This document shows positions 12,534 through 23,934 of a DNA stretch of 64,000 nt, one piece after another. The position numbers and the translations under genes are program-made. Positions within the stretch are counted from its first letter, which is position 1. Every line of letters begins with the position of its first letter. This DNA comes from Mytilus californianus (lineage: Eukaryota > Mollusca > Bivalvia > Mytilida > Mytilidae). The stretch is taken from positions 75,826,339 through 75,890,338 of the forward strand of contig NW_026262734.1 of NCBI RefSeq assembly GCF_021869535.1, given 5' to 3'. The notes under the pieces were generated by a model. It saw only the letters and a program-made list of their open reading frames with translations, was not told the DNA's origin and made no database searches.

Positions 12534-13664
12534 ATGGCATCAAAACGAGAGTGTGATCCCTGTTCGGAGCAAGGAAAATCATCACCGGCAGTCAAATTCT
12601 GCTCTGACTGTGAAGAACGGTTCTGTGAATTTAAATCTAAATTTAAAGCATTGAGATCTCATCATTTGATCGATCTTTTAGCAGCTGGATTTAAAATTCC
12701 TACCTTTCAAAAATACTGTGACGTCCACGCGGATGGCCTACTCGATTTTTTCTGCACGCAGCATGACGTTGTATGCTGTAGGTCGTGTATCCCTCTGAAA
12801 CACCAGTCTTGTACAAATGTTTTTCCTTTAGAAGATGTTTCAAAGAATGTTAGAAATTCAGAAGTCCTCAACGATACTTTAGATGCAATGGACAGTGCTT
12901 CGAAGACTTTGACAGGTTTGATGGACTATACAAATAACAATATCAAAAAATTAGAAGATGATGAACCAGTCATACTGAGGGAGTTAAAAACTGTAAAGGA
13001 AAACCTAGTAAAACAAATAGACAAACTTGAGGAAAAGGTCACCAAAGAACTTTCTTGCATAAAGAAAAAGAAAGAAATAAAGTTTAAACAAAACAAAACC
13101 GAAATAGCAGAACTGACAGCTGAAGTTCAGAAAAGGCATGATCAGGTTAATTTTCCTTAAAGAACACGGATCCAATAATCAGCTGTTTTTGGCTTTGCGA
13201 CAACAGGAGAAAAAAATCCAATCAATTGATAGTCGAGTTAAAGAGATGACTTCGACCTTTGTTGGAGCTCAACTGACCTTAACAGGCATACATGATTTGA
13301 AAATCGAATCCATCGGCTCAGTTGAGGAAACCCCTATACCATGTCGAATCAAGCATAATCCAATGAAATTATTATTTGTCGAAACTCGAGTACACTATGG
13401 TACGTGAATCTGACCGGGGAAATAGTGTTTAAGACTGATGTAACAGGAGAAGCGGGATTAGCAATAGATAGACAAGGACATGTTTATTATAGCATGAGGA
13501 AGCCACCCGAAATTCGTCGAATAAGGAATAATGGCTCTTCAAGTGATGTAGTGATAAAGGCGAGCGAAATTAACGTGCCTTATGCGATAAACTTCAACAA
13601 AGAATCTACAACATTTTACGTCATTAATGATTGTGAATCTGTCCAATTATACAACTGCAACTAG
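12534..13664 (+). pseudogene. TRIM-like B-box/coiled-coil/NHL-type protein, frameshifted and truncated
   Basis: Three successive frames read as one protein of the TRIM2/3/56/71-like type that is expanded in bivalves. Frame one (12534-13160, 208 codons) has a degenerate B-box 1 (C7, C10, C23, C26, then CEFK where a second CxxC is usual), a good B-box 2 at residues 62-93 (C62, H65, C74, H77, C82, C85, H90, C93) and a long coiled coil from about residue 105. Homology continues in another frame at about 13140-13400 (FLKEHGSNNQ, coiled coil and linker) and returns to the first frame from about 13404 (NLTGEIVF, start of a six-bladed propeller). The last frame stops at 13664, well short of a complete propeller. 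A splice acceptor (TTATTTTAG, ending at 12520) lies just before the start, so there was probably a 5' UTR exon. No RING domain is seen. Two independent frame breaks plus truncation favour a pseudogene, but assembly errors could explain the indels. Confidence 0.75.
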
Positions 13665-14555
13665 TGGTTGTTGTGTTCCAAAGAAACTGTAACTATTTAC
13701 GTATATATAACAAAGTTACAACATCTAATTATTATTTTTGTTTGCTAAAAAAAACTGCGAAATTTTGCAAATAATTTGTGTTAAGAACAGTAACTCTGGA
13801 CACATTTATTTAATCTGTAACAGTTATCATTTATCAAAATGCTGTTTAACAATCATGCATTGTCAGCTACGCATTGTCAATTGCTTTTTACCCACGAAAT
13901 ACACGTATGAGTCGTAGTCAAATTCAATCGTTGCGATAGATGTAAAGATAACTAGATTGAGGAAAAATACATGTAATGGGTTGATTTTATGTTTAGTATG
14001 CATGGAAAACTCGATGGTCTGCATTTGAAAATCGAAAAAATTTGAAAGATAAAGTCGATTAGATATTTGTGAAATAGAAAATGTATAGAACGTATGTAAA
14101 AAGCCGCTAAGATTTAGATTTTATTCAAATTCTCGAAAATTAGTCCACAGAATTTATATTAAAAATGATATGTAATTTCTGTAAACATTTCAGTTTTAAT
14201 GATATAGAAATATTATGGAGTCACCGGATTCATTTTTTCAGGGGTGATCAATTACCGATAGTCTCTCTCAGTATGAAGCGTGACAAAAGTTCAAAACGAC
14301 AATATTAATTGTAACGTTGTGACGGCGTCACGCTGCAAAATCTTTAATGTGTTTTCATACAATACTCATACTAGTACATAAATGTGTAAGACAGCAAAAA
14401 CGGTGACCCCTAATATTTTATATCATTTGAACGGAATTGTTTACATCTATAGCCTATCATTTTTATTCTAAATTCTGTAGATGGATGTTCGGGAAAACGC
14501 GAAAGTGAAAACATTTAATATAATTTAATATACATTTTTAATATAGACATTCTTT
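13665..14555. other. No gene seen
   Basis: AT-rich flank of the TRIM-like pseudogene, with no recognisable coding or repeat structure. Confidence 0.5.
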
Positions 14556-14559
14556 ACTC

Positions 14560-14740
14560 GTTTGAATTGTTTTACATATGTCATTTCGGGGCTTTTTATA
14601 GCTGACTATGCGGTATGGGTTTTGCTCATTGTTGAAGGCCGAACGGTGACCTAAAGTTGTTTCAAAATTCCTGTGTCATTTGGTCTCTTGTGGAGAGTTG
14701 TCTCATCGGCAATCATACCACATCTTCTTATTTTCATATT
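14560..14740 (+). repeat. GTTGTCTCATTGG-tail repeat, plus copy
   Basis: Contains the ordered words TTTTATAGCTGACTATG, GGTATGGGTTTTGCTCATTG, TTGAAGGCC and GAGAGTTGTCTCATCGGCAA, ending in ATACCACATCTTCTTAT. The same order occurs at 17695 and, inverted, at 20043. Confidence 0.7.
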
Positions 14741-17384
14741 TACATTAATTTTATACTACTAGTATTTCAAAAAATTTAAATCGACAGTAACTTTGGAATC
14801 ATAAATGCTACATATATATGTGTACGATATTCAGATGCACTTTAACGAGTACTTATAATACAAACCAAATGTTATCAAATCCGAAGCGTTGACACATGAT
14901 CTGTATCTTAATCAGAGTTGGAGTCATGTATGATTGAATTTTCTTCAAAAAGTCAGAAAAAAATTCGCGGCTAGCTGTTGTCCTTTTATCTGTTTAGCCT
15001 AACGTGCACTTTGAAAACAATGGAGATATCAGACTACCGGTATGTTGCATGCTATCTCTGATTGGATAATCGGAACCGCCTCATCCGTCACAATAAAATC
15101 AATTCAGTAATTTAAATCATTTTCCAAGTAGATATTCTTTTTAAAAGGAGTTGATGTACAAACCATCAATGTATTAATAAAACAAGAGGTTGTTTTCACG
15201 GGAGATAATGTTCCGCTCACACTTGCACATTTCCTTATAATCAATGCACCGCAACACAAAAAAAAAATGACCTCGGCTAGTAGGTTTGGCGTATATTTTT
15301 TTCGAAGTTTACACCATTATACATATATTTTTGTATGTTAATGTCACAAATATTTTTAAAATTGTTTATATGGCAATATAATTAAAATTAAAGTATTATT
15401 TGTACTAAGTTCCAAGTACCATGATACAGGTTGGACGAAAGGATACCACAGACCAATAAGCACAAAGCCCTCCCCCCCCCCCCCCCCCCAAAAAAAACTG
15501 TCGTAGGTGCATAAAGGTTCAAAGTAAATTTGATTGAGAAGGTAATTCGGATTATAAAAGGAAGGACATTACTGACACTATCTGAGGAGTTTATCATATC
15601 CTTTTCACCGAAAAATTAGCATTATTACACTAGGTAAACAGAAAATTTACTGTGAATTAAAAACCTCGGACAAATATACTTTTTATGATATAAATTAAGA
15701 AGATTATGTGTTTGTTTGTATGTAAACAATTGACAAAATTGCAGTTTATCTACCTGACTATTCCCTGGTCTGTTCGTCATATTGAACAGAGACATTCAAT
15801 GAGATAGCTGTACCAGTGAAGAAACACTGGAAACAGCTTGGGCAATATTTTTGAAAAAATGTTTGCTTTGATTACATAATAGTTTATTTTAAAACTGCAT
15901 ATCGCGTTTTCAGTTTTTTTTCCATGTAAACCAAGATAAGCAAGTCAATGATTGATTGATTCTTGATTCCTAACTGTCCAGTCGCAAATTGTTCATGCAT
16001 GTTCAGGACGAGAACAAATTAACAATGATACAATAGGTAGGTCCTGCAATAGGGGATCTACCGGGATGATAGGGAAAAATTTGGATACTACTTGAAAATG
16101 AGGATATATTGGATGCAGACAGAAATTTAGCCTTGAAACAGGTCACCTACGGACTCCTAAAACAGTTATGAGCAAATGAAGAGACTCAAACTGAGGAAAA
16201 TGATGACAAAAAGCATACAGCTGAAGATGAAAACATACGAAAATAAAATAAATTAAGCATATGCACATGCACAGAAGATATTTAACTTGAAAATTTTAAT
16301 ATTTGAACCAAACATTAGACGACAAACCGTCATTTATTTTTAGAAAGGGGGGATACAGTAACAATATTTTTTTTATAAATGAATGTTAAACTATTAAGTT
16401 ATTCTTTTCAAATTTTTGAAGTCACTTCCCTCCGAAACATTGTTTTTCTTCAGAAATTCAGAATCAAACAATTCATATGAAAAAAAACAATGCACGTACC
16501 CACATAAATCGATGAATAATCGGTGCAGTACCATGCAGCTACGCATATCAAATTGCAAAAACCTTTACATTTGCATGCACATTGTTTATAATAGATCAAT
16601 CAAAACTATATATATTTCAAATCTTCATTTATTAGAGGAACGTCAAATGAAGACAACATTTATTCCTACTTCAATATTGTATCTACCGGTATATTGAGCT
16701 TTCATATATGTATTGGTAGTGATGGTGGTAAAATTTAGATTGAATTCTTGAAATATTGTGTTAGATTAAGAGATGTTTGGATTTTCCGTTTTCTTAATCG
16801 AGAGATCTATCCATACTCGATATCACATGAAACTTACTGTCCTAAAATGAATTTGGATATTAGTTTAATCCAGGAGGTTTTATGAGACCTCATACAACCT
16901 CCTTGGTTTAATATACGTATACCCTTGACTGTTTATTCTTGATCTCCGCCGCGTATTTAATTAAAACAAAAACAGACAACATATCAGACAACATGCAGTG
17001 ATTCGATTTTCGACTATAATCGTTTTAATGTGTAAGCTTACAAGGAATTTTATAGTGAGACACACTACAAATCCTTGATGCTAGTTATAGTGTATGAATT
17101 TTGTAACGCACCGTTTTCCTTAACTTAAAAATGCTTGTGAACAGACCTCGAGTCAATTTCATTTCAAATTTTAACTTTGAATCAATAATAGATATATGTT
17201 TCAATTGCATCTGTAATTTAAGTTACCTAGCACGAACTTTCATGTGTTTCGTGCCTTTCTTAAAACTTGTAGTGTGTTATTTTGTCAATTTAATCAATTC
17301 CGATTCATATTGTTTTTTGTTTTTTTTTACTTTACCTCGTATGTTTGTCAAAATAAACAAGTATAATGGTTTACTTTTATAAAT
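14741..17384. other. No gene seen
   Basis: No recognisable coding region. An 18-C run lies at 15472-15489. The open frames at 15388-15597, 16416-16697 and 17131-17382 are low in complexity and show no family features. Confidence 0.5.
15472..15489 (+). repeat. poly-C homopolymer (18 C)
   Basis: Uninterrupted C run. The complementary strand could form a G-quadruplex. Confidence 0.9.
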
Positions 17385-17440
17385 TGTAACTTGGATGGAG
17401 AGTTGTCTCATTGGCACTCATACCACATCTTCCTATATCT
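17385..17440 (+). repeat. GTTGTCTCATTGG tail fragment
   Basis: Only the end of the family is present: TGGATGGAGAGTTGTCTCAT and then ATACCACATCTTCC. Confidence 0.7.
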
Positions 17441-17694
17441 AAGTAATCATGTTTTACATGATCGGAATGATATTTCAATAGGTTTATCATGTTTATACCT
17501 AACAGTTTGCACCAAACAACATTATATCAATATGTAAATTAATTACTTTGCAAGGAAGAAACATATATTGCCGCAGTTTGGCATAAATCAAGGGACATAT
17601 TTTTATACTTCAGTACTTGGTTAAGTGAAAGACTATATCAAGAGGTAACGATTATAGATAATAGTTAGAATAACATATTTATAAATTAGGCCGT

Positions 17695-17815
17695 TAGTTT
17701 TCTCAATTGAATTGTTTCATATTTTTCATGTCGGGGCCTTTTATAGCCGACTATATGGTATGGGTTTTTCTCATTGTTGAAGGCCGTATGGTTGCCTATA
17801 ATTGCTTACATCCAC
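17695..17815 (+). repeat. GTTGTCTCATTGG family, 5' part
   Basis: Carries the TTTTATAGCCGACTATATGG and TTTTTCTCATTGTTGAAGGC words of the family without the terminal tail. A palindrome begins immediately downstream. Confidence 0.6.
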
Positions 17816-17830
17816 TTTATTCTCAAATGT

Positions 17831-17933
17831 CACAGGCACTTGTCTCAGAAAAAAAAATTTCCTATATACCTTAATATAACACGTGTTATATTAATGTATA
17901 TAGGACAAAAAAATTCTGAGACAAGTTCCTGTG
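17831..17933. repeat. 103-bp near-perfect palindrome (foldback MITE-like)
   Basis: The left half starts CACAGGCACTTGTCTCAGAA. The right half ends TTCTGAGACAAGTTCCTGTG. The centre is an exact palindrome, TAATATAACACGTGTTATAT plus TA. The halves match apart from a few substitutions and one or two indels. There is essentially no loop, so it is a foldback element or an extreme MITE and not an RNA-coding hairpin with a normal loop. Confidence 0.8.
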
Positions 17934-18011
17934 TCAAATGTATTAGAAATTAAATAATAAATTAAACCACAATAAAGATTATTATACCTTATAAAAATTT
18001 GCAATATTTGA

Positions 18012-18075
18012 CCCCCCCCCCCCCCACACACACACACACACACACACACACGCATAAATACACACACACACTTCA
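18012..18075 (+). repeat. poly-C plus (CA)n microsatellite
   Basis: A C run at about 18012-18025 passes into CA dinucleotides, interrupted near 18052-18060. The open frame across it encodes Pro and Thr-His repeats and is not a gene. Confidence 0.9.
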
Positions 18076-19419
18076 GTCCAGATCTTCCTTTAGTGTGCTA
18101 GCCTACGAAGTTTCGAGGTCTAAGGTTTGCATGGGGGTTTGGAACAAACCTAATCAGGTAGTGATCCGGAATTCAAGATCTATTCGTTATTTGGTTAATA
18201 TATTATTTATTCAACTGGTTTACCAAATTTTACACCTTTTGGTTCTTTGCTCGATTTTTGCAAGTTACCAGGATAGGACACAGTGGTCACCTTCGACTTT
18301 GAACAGCCATAAATCATCACGCTTCTAGGAGAAGCAAAAGGGTTTGTAAGTATAAGCTTAATCCTTTAAACAATTTAACATAGCAGGGTTAAATTCTGCC
18401 AGTTGTTTATGAGTGTCATTTTCGGTAAAGAAAATTCAAATGTTACAAACATGTCGAATAATTTTACGGGTTGTGCAAAAAATTATGAGAAACGAAAACA
18501 AAACGCAATCTGTCTCTGTATAAATACGTTTTCTATACCAAATACTGACTTTTAAACAACGGTGGAGACAACGTCGTCGATTTGTTGACGGTGCATGAGA
18601 GCCGTTTTGAAGCTCGACACTGTGCGCTCAATCATTGTTTTTTGGAAAGATTGGAACTATAATTTTGTCATGATTGTTCCAAGTCTTTCCTAAGGCACCC
18701 TCCAAAACAAGAAGTAGCTAAATCTACAAAATATATACACACTTAAATATAGTTTCTTATAATTCTCATGTCTGTACAAATGAAAATATGATTTGTGAAA
18801 AATTTGGGTAAAAATATATTCTTGTGTCTGAAACACAACTCAAACAGCTGTCCAACATGATGTTTTTATGATTGTTTTTTTTAAAGTCTGAGGGTCATGT
18901 TGAAAAATTAGTGATGTTCAACATTGAATATTTTTAAAGATTAATCTTGATATTGATCACTGTGTGCCTATGGTTAGATAGTCTCTTGAAAGCATTGCTT
19001 TTGAAAACCAAATATTTGCTGTTAGATTGTAGTAAGAAACAATTGTCTTACCTAATCGCTGACCAGTGATGTCAATTTTCATGTACAATAATATTGTTGT
19101 CATATAACATGTATAAGCAGATGTTATGACCATGATGACTTTTATGATTGTGTATCAGATATTTTGAAGATTTTGTCTGAATTGATTAGGTAAATTAATT
19201 ATAGTTTGCCTTTAGTTAAGTAGTTATTGTCCCACCTAAGTTGATGGCCCCGTAGTCTTGATTTTATGCCGCATTGTTGTACAAAATTGAAATGATTTTT
19301 AAAATTTATTATATAAAACAAAGCAATGCATTTATGAAGTTCTGTATTCCTGAAAATAGAAGCTTATCAAAATTAACTTTAATCTTGAAAATTATCCTTT
19401 CTTTGGGTTCTTTTTCTTC
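18076..19419. other. No gene seen
   Basis: No coding region or repeat structure that I could support, up to the target-site duplication at 19420. Confidence 0.5.
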
Positions 19420-19424
19420 ATGTA

Positions 19425-19511
19425 CACGGGTAGTAACCTCGTCATATCGAAAAGCGTTTAGTACAGTGATTTTGTCATAGTTTGGTTAAGATGAACATGG
19501 TTGTGTTGAGT
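19425..19511 (+). repeat. Left terminal inverted repeat (87 bp)
   Basis: Matches the reverse complement of 23497-23583 at 83 of 87 positions. Preceded directly by ATGTA. Confidence 0.9.
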
Positions 19512-20042
19512 GTTTTTGATGACAAACAGTGTCAAAATATAAACATTCGAATAGTTTGTTAAAGGAACAAATGACAACGAATTCAAGCTGCTAAGTATCT
19601 TTGTTTATAACTAATATGTTAGTACATCAAAATTTATATCATATAGTTATTAATTTGACACAGAGTAATGCTTGCGTATATCAAAATTTAAAAGTTGTGA
19701 TTCGTTTCTAATGCATAAAGAAAAGTGGTTTGCTTACTGTCTGCTACATCACATATTTTGTTATGATATAAAACTGCCGTCTATTTTCCCGAAAAACAGC
19801 CCCTAGTGCACACAATTTAAGATTACAGAATATTCGGTGTCATGGTTTGGTTCATTCGTGTCATGGTTTATTTCATGTTGAACATGGTTCAATTATGTGA
19901 TTCTATTCGTGAATGAAGGAAGAGTAACGATCAAAATAAACAGACATTATATATATTGAAATACTCTTTTTTAAATCGTTTTATTTGGAATACAAAAGGA
20001 CATATATACGCACATTCAATGTAGTATTATATATATTAATTG

Positions 20043-20190
20043 CATGCGGTCTGATTGCCAATGAGATAGCTATCCACCCGAGACCAAAATGACGTAGATG
20101 TAAGCAACTATATGTCGTACGGCCTTCAACAATCAACAAAATCCATACCTTTTAGCAAGCTAAAAAAGGCTCCGACAAAATTATATGTAA
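20043..20190 (-). repeat. GTTGTCTCATTGG family, minus copy
   Basis: Inverted relative of 14560-14740: the complement of the tail (ATTGCCAATGAGATAGCTAT) and of the GGCCGTACGACATATAG stretch. It is nested in the 4.16-kb TIR element. Confidence 0.6.
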
Positions 20191-20249
20191 AAAAAATTTA
20201 AATGAGAAAACCAATGTATTATTCAATATTACAAAAACATAATCATTTT

Positions 20250-20922
20250 TATACGCCCGTCAAAATTTTGACGCGACGTATTATGGTATACAAATGTCGT
20301 CTGTCCGTCTGTCTGTCCGGCGTAAACATGTCGCACTGTTACTTGAAAACGACTTTTCCAAATTTCATGAAACTTAACATAGTTGTTTCTGATGATGGTC
20401 AAACGATCTGTATACTTTTTGGTGAAAATAAGATTAAAACTTTTTGAGTTACGGGACTTAGTAACTAAAACAGGTGTGTGTTTTTTTCACATGTCGCGCC
20501 GTATCTCAAAAACAATTTATGATTATTGCTTAAAACTTTACACACTTTCTAGTTATATTAATCTTAAGATCTGTATACTTTTTGGTGATGATTCAAAATT
20601 TTATTTTTGAGTTATTGAGTATTTTCAATTTTTGTAAAAAAAAAAAGGGGGAGGGGTTTTTCACATGTCGCGCCGTATCTCAAAAACGATTTATGATTAT
20701 TGCTTAAAATTTTACACACTTCTTAGTTATATTAATCTAAAGATCTGTATACTTTTTGGTTTTGACTCAAAATTTTATTTTAGAGATGTTGAGTTTTTTG
20801 TAAAAAAAAAAGGGGGGGGTTTCGCATGTCGCGCCGTATGTCAGAAACTGTTTATGATTATTGCATAAAAATTCACACACAAGACGACGGGCGGATCATG
20901 CGCTCATGGCGCTGCTGTTTAT
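20250..20922 (+). mobile_element. HINE-like element (ATACGCCCGTC subfamily)
   Basis: Starts TTTTTATACGCCCGTCAAAA with a hairpin around CGTCAAAATTTTGACG. A GTCY microsatellite follows at about 20297-20320, then three imperfect units of about 170 bp, each containing CACATGTCGCGCCGTATCTC and an A/G-rich tract. It ends in GACGACGGGCGGATCATGCG. The open frames at 20383-20868 are repeat units read through. Confidence 0.65.
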
Positions 20923-21227
20923 TATTCGTTCGTTATAATAATTGATAAAAGTGGACATTAAATCGGCTTCATTCTAATTCGGAATTGTGATTTTTCATAT
21001 ATTTAAATTCTGAACTTGTGTGTATTTTTTTTTTTATTTTAATTTTAGTAATAGTTTTTACAAATTTTACAAGTGATGCCGCTCACGATATCATCGACAG
21101 AGTCAATCATGGACATACGGAGAAAATAATCTATGTCAAACAGAAGCACCGCTTTCTGTTTTTGTAATTATTATCTCAAAAGTTAGTTTAAAAGAGCAGT
21201 GACTTTTTAAATTATAAAAGCAAAATA

Positions 21228-23040
21228 ACAAAAATACGGGACTTCGAGGAAAATTCTAAACGGAAAGTCCCTAATCAAATGGCGAAACCAAAAACTGAAA
21301 CACATCAAACGAATGGATAACAACTGTCATATTCCTGACTTGGTACATACATTTTTTTCTGTAGAAAATGGTGGATTAAACCTGGTTTTATAGCCAGCCT
21401 AACCTCTCACATGTATGACAGTCGCATAAAATTCCATTATATTGACGACGATGTGTGTACAAAACAAACAGACATAATAGGTAAAAATGTAAAAAAATAA
21501 GGGTACAGCAGGCAACATTGTGTTATAATCTTAGTCACTATAAAAACAAAACAAATATTTCAACAAAGAAAAACAAAAGGGCATATAGACAAAGCACATA
21601 AGCAAAAACGAAAGACAAGAGTACAAAAATTCACCATAGCACAATAACACAATGACGGGATGTATAAGTACCGAGCCACGTCAAATGGATTGGGCCAAAA
21701 ATAGACTAAACAGTTAAAGTAATAATTTACAAAGACAAATAAAAGAGTACCATAACACGTCATCAAGGTGACAAACAATGTCAGTACTTAGAATGTTTAC
21801 TTAACGACCATTGTTTATTATTTGTGAAGTTGAAAAGGAATATTTACCCACAAGGTCTTCCGATGAACTTTTTTGGAAAAAGGACGAGACGTTCTTTGAC
21901 ATACCACCGGTTCATCAACTTTCTGCTCAGACACTGGTGACAGTTTACAAAGTCTGAGTAGCATCTGCAAGCTCTTGAATATCGAATGAGTTGGGAAATG
22001 TATATCCCATATGCAGGAGAAGTTGGTATATTGCTACTAAGGTTGGAGAAACTGATAATTTTAAAATTAAAATCGTCTCGTTTGTCTTAGATTCTGGTAC
22101 TAAGATGACCGCTCATGTCAAATTCGAGGTATAAGTCTAAAAATGAGACAGAGGAAGCCGTGTCTGCTGTTCCTTTAATTTCTAGTTCTTGGGGATATAT
22201 TAATGGAATTCAATCAGAAAAGTCTGGATTGTTAATTAAAAGAACAATATATATGAATGTGAAATTAAATGATCTGGCTTCTTTGATCTTCTTGTTTTTT
22301 ACAAATGTCTGAAGGAACTCCGACTTATATGAAGATAAGAAGAGGTCGCTACCGCACAGTTCGCTCCCATAGAAATACCTACAATTTGGTGAAAAAGTCT
22401 ACCTCCAAATTCAACAAATATTTTGTCAATAAGAAACTCCAGCATACTGGTCACTTGTTCCTCTATGTAGCATGTTTTATTTTTTTGTTCACTATTAACA
22501 AAATATGCCGTATGGTATCCAAAAGTAATAAATGTATAGCGTGCGCTACACTTTTTATGTTGAAAAGCATTGTAGATTTAAATTATTTCTTTTAGACGAT
22601 TTTTCAATTACACATAGGGAATAGTGGTACACAGGATTGAAAAATTAAACGTTTTGATAGAACTAACTTCAGAGAAATATTGAGATTTACATTTATTCAG
22701 AAGTTCTTTAAGAGCTTTTTTTAAAATCCATATATGGTTAATACCACTACGCGAGTAAACAGTTTCACGGTATTTCTGAAAACCCTTTTTTATTGCGGAA
22801 AGAATTTTTGTCAATCTAATGGACAATTCTTTCGTCGAACATGCAGATGAGCTGGCAATGTACGGCTGTTTGTACGGAATTTTGTGAAGCTTTGGTATCC
22901 AATACAAACTAGGTAAGTCCTCCGATTTGCTGCTCAAAGTAAGGTTCATTGAAGCTATTAACAACTTGTGAATCACCAAAATCTCATCCTTGTCAAATGA
23001 GGTTTTTGTATGTGGGATTACATGAGTGCTCATATATTCT
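21228..23040 (-). pseudogene. Penelope-like retroelement RT fossil, copy 1
   Basis: On the minus strand, 23033-22608 gives an uninterrupted stretch of reverse transcriptase with LYWIPKLHKIPYK, a form of the PKLHK motif typical of Penelope-like RTs, ending in FNFSILCTTIP, the motif A region. Downstream pieces in shifting frames give PMGANC-like, PKELEIK-like and GHLSTRI-like segments down to about 21840. A non-coding 3' tail runs to the ACTTTCCGTTTAGAATTTTC region near 21240. The catalytic YIDD region seen in copy 2 is altered here: the DNA corresponding to the two aspartates is missing at about 22230-22250. There are many stops and frameshifts. No GIY-YIG endonuclease was seen. It is dead and nested in the TIR element. 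Confidence 0.7.
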
Positions 23041-23496
23041 TAATTCTTTTACGAGACACTCGTAGTAGTACGATTTGCATACAAAGACAAGTCACAAACA
23101 GTTAAATTGTTAAATGTACGCTTTGCCAATTACAGCATCTAATTTTGGTTTTAAATGCTTTTTTTCTTCTTAGTCAGTTGGTAAATTGTGTAACTTCGTT
23201 TAATTACAAGCTTTTTTAAACAAACTATTAATATTGAGCTGAAACACATACATATTAATTTTGATCTAAACCATGACAAACTTGATCAAAACCATGACGA
23301 ATTTCTAGACACTTAACCGAACCATGTCATAACTTAACCAAACCATAGCAATTTCGATAGTTTGCTTATTCTGCGTTAGTTTCTTGAAAACAACAATTCC
23401 AATGTAGATCGTTTGACTAACAATGCAAATTAAAACATCTTATTTGCTTTTTATTTGCTCGTTTGAATAGAACTGAGGCAATCGTTCGCGGAAGTA

Positions 23497-23583
23497 ACTT
23501 AACACAACCATGTTCATCTTAACCAAACTATGACAAAATCACTGTACTAAACGGTTCTCGGTATGACGAGGTTACTACCCGTG
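23497..23583 (-). repeat. Right terminal inverted repeat (87 bp)
   Basis: Reverse-complement partner of 19425-19511. Followed directly by ATGTA. Confidence 0.9.
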
Positions 23584-23934
23584 ATGTATTTGATTGACCT
23601 GAAAATAATACATTACTTTGGAAATATATCTAAAGGATGATAACCTGAATGAAGGGAATAACTAACCAGTTCATAGGATTTAGAAAGTCTGCTTTTAACA
23701 GACTGTCTTGAAATTTACCTACTTGTATTACATTAAAAAAGGATTTTGGCAGTCTGCTTTGGCTCAGTATGTCTGCTTTTACGAGATGCATACTGATATA
23801 AAGTTTCATAAATGATTTTTATATGTCATAATAACGGTAACACTAGTTCCATTCAACTCCAAACTACTACCTACATGTATCAATTTGACAATTACAAAAA
23901 AAAAATGTACCATAATATAATGTAAATATAATTT

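Larger units (their letters stand above)
19425..23583. mobile_element. 4.16-kb DNA-transposon-like element with 87-bp TIRs and 5-bp TSD
   Basis: The ends are inverted copies of one another over 87 bp with 4 mismatches: 19425-19511 and 23497-23583, both beginning CACGGGTAGTAACCTCGTCA. The element is flanked by an exact 5-bp direct repeat, ATGTA, at 19420-19424 and 23584-23588. Words of the type GTCATGGTTTGGTT recur just inside both ends (about 19836-19890 and 23270-23350) and may be subterminal transposase-binding repeats. The interior holds a HINE-like element and a Penelope-like RT fossil, both likely nested insertions. I see no transposase, so the element is non-autonomous or gutted. A CAC terminus with a 5-bp duplication would fit Transib/RAG-like transposons, but the heptamer is not canonical and the assignment is open. 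Confidence 0.8.

Noticed and set aside
17999-18328. 109-codon frame with Pro and Thr-His repeats
   Set aside because: It is generated by the poly-C and (CA)n microsatellite.
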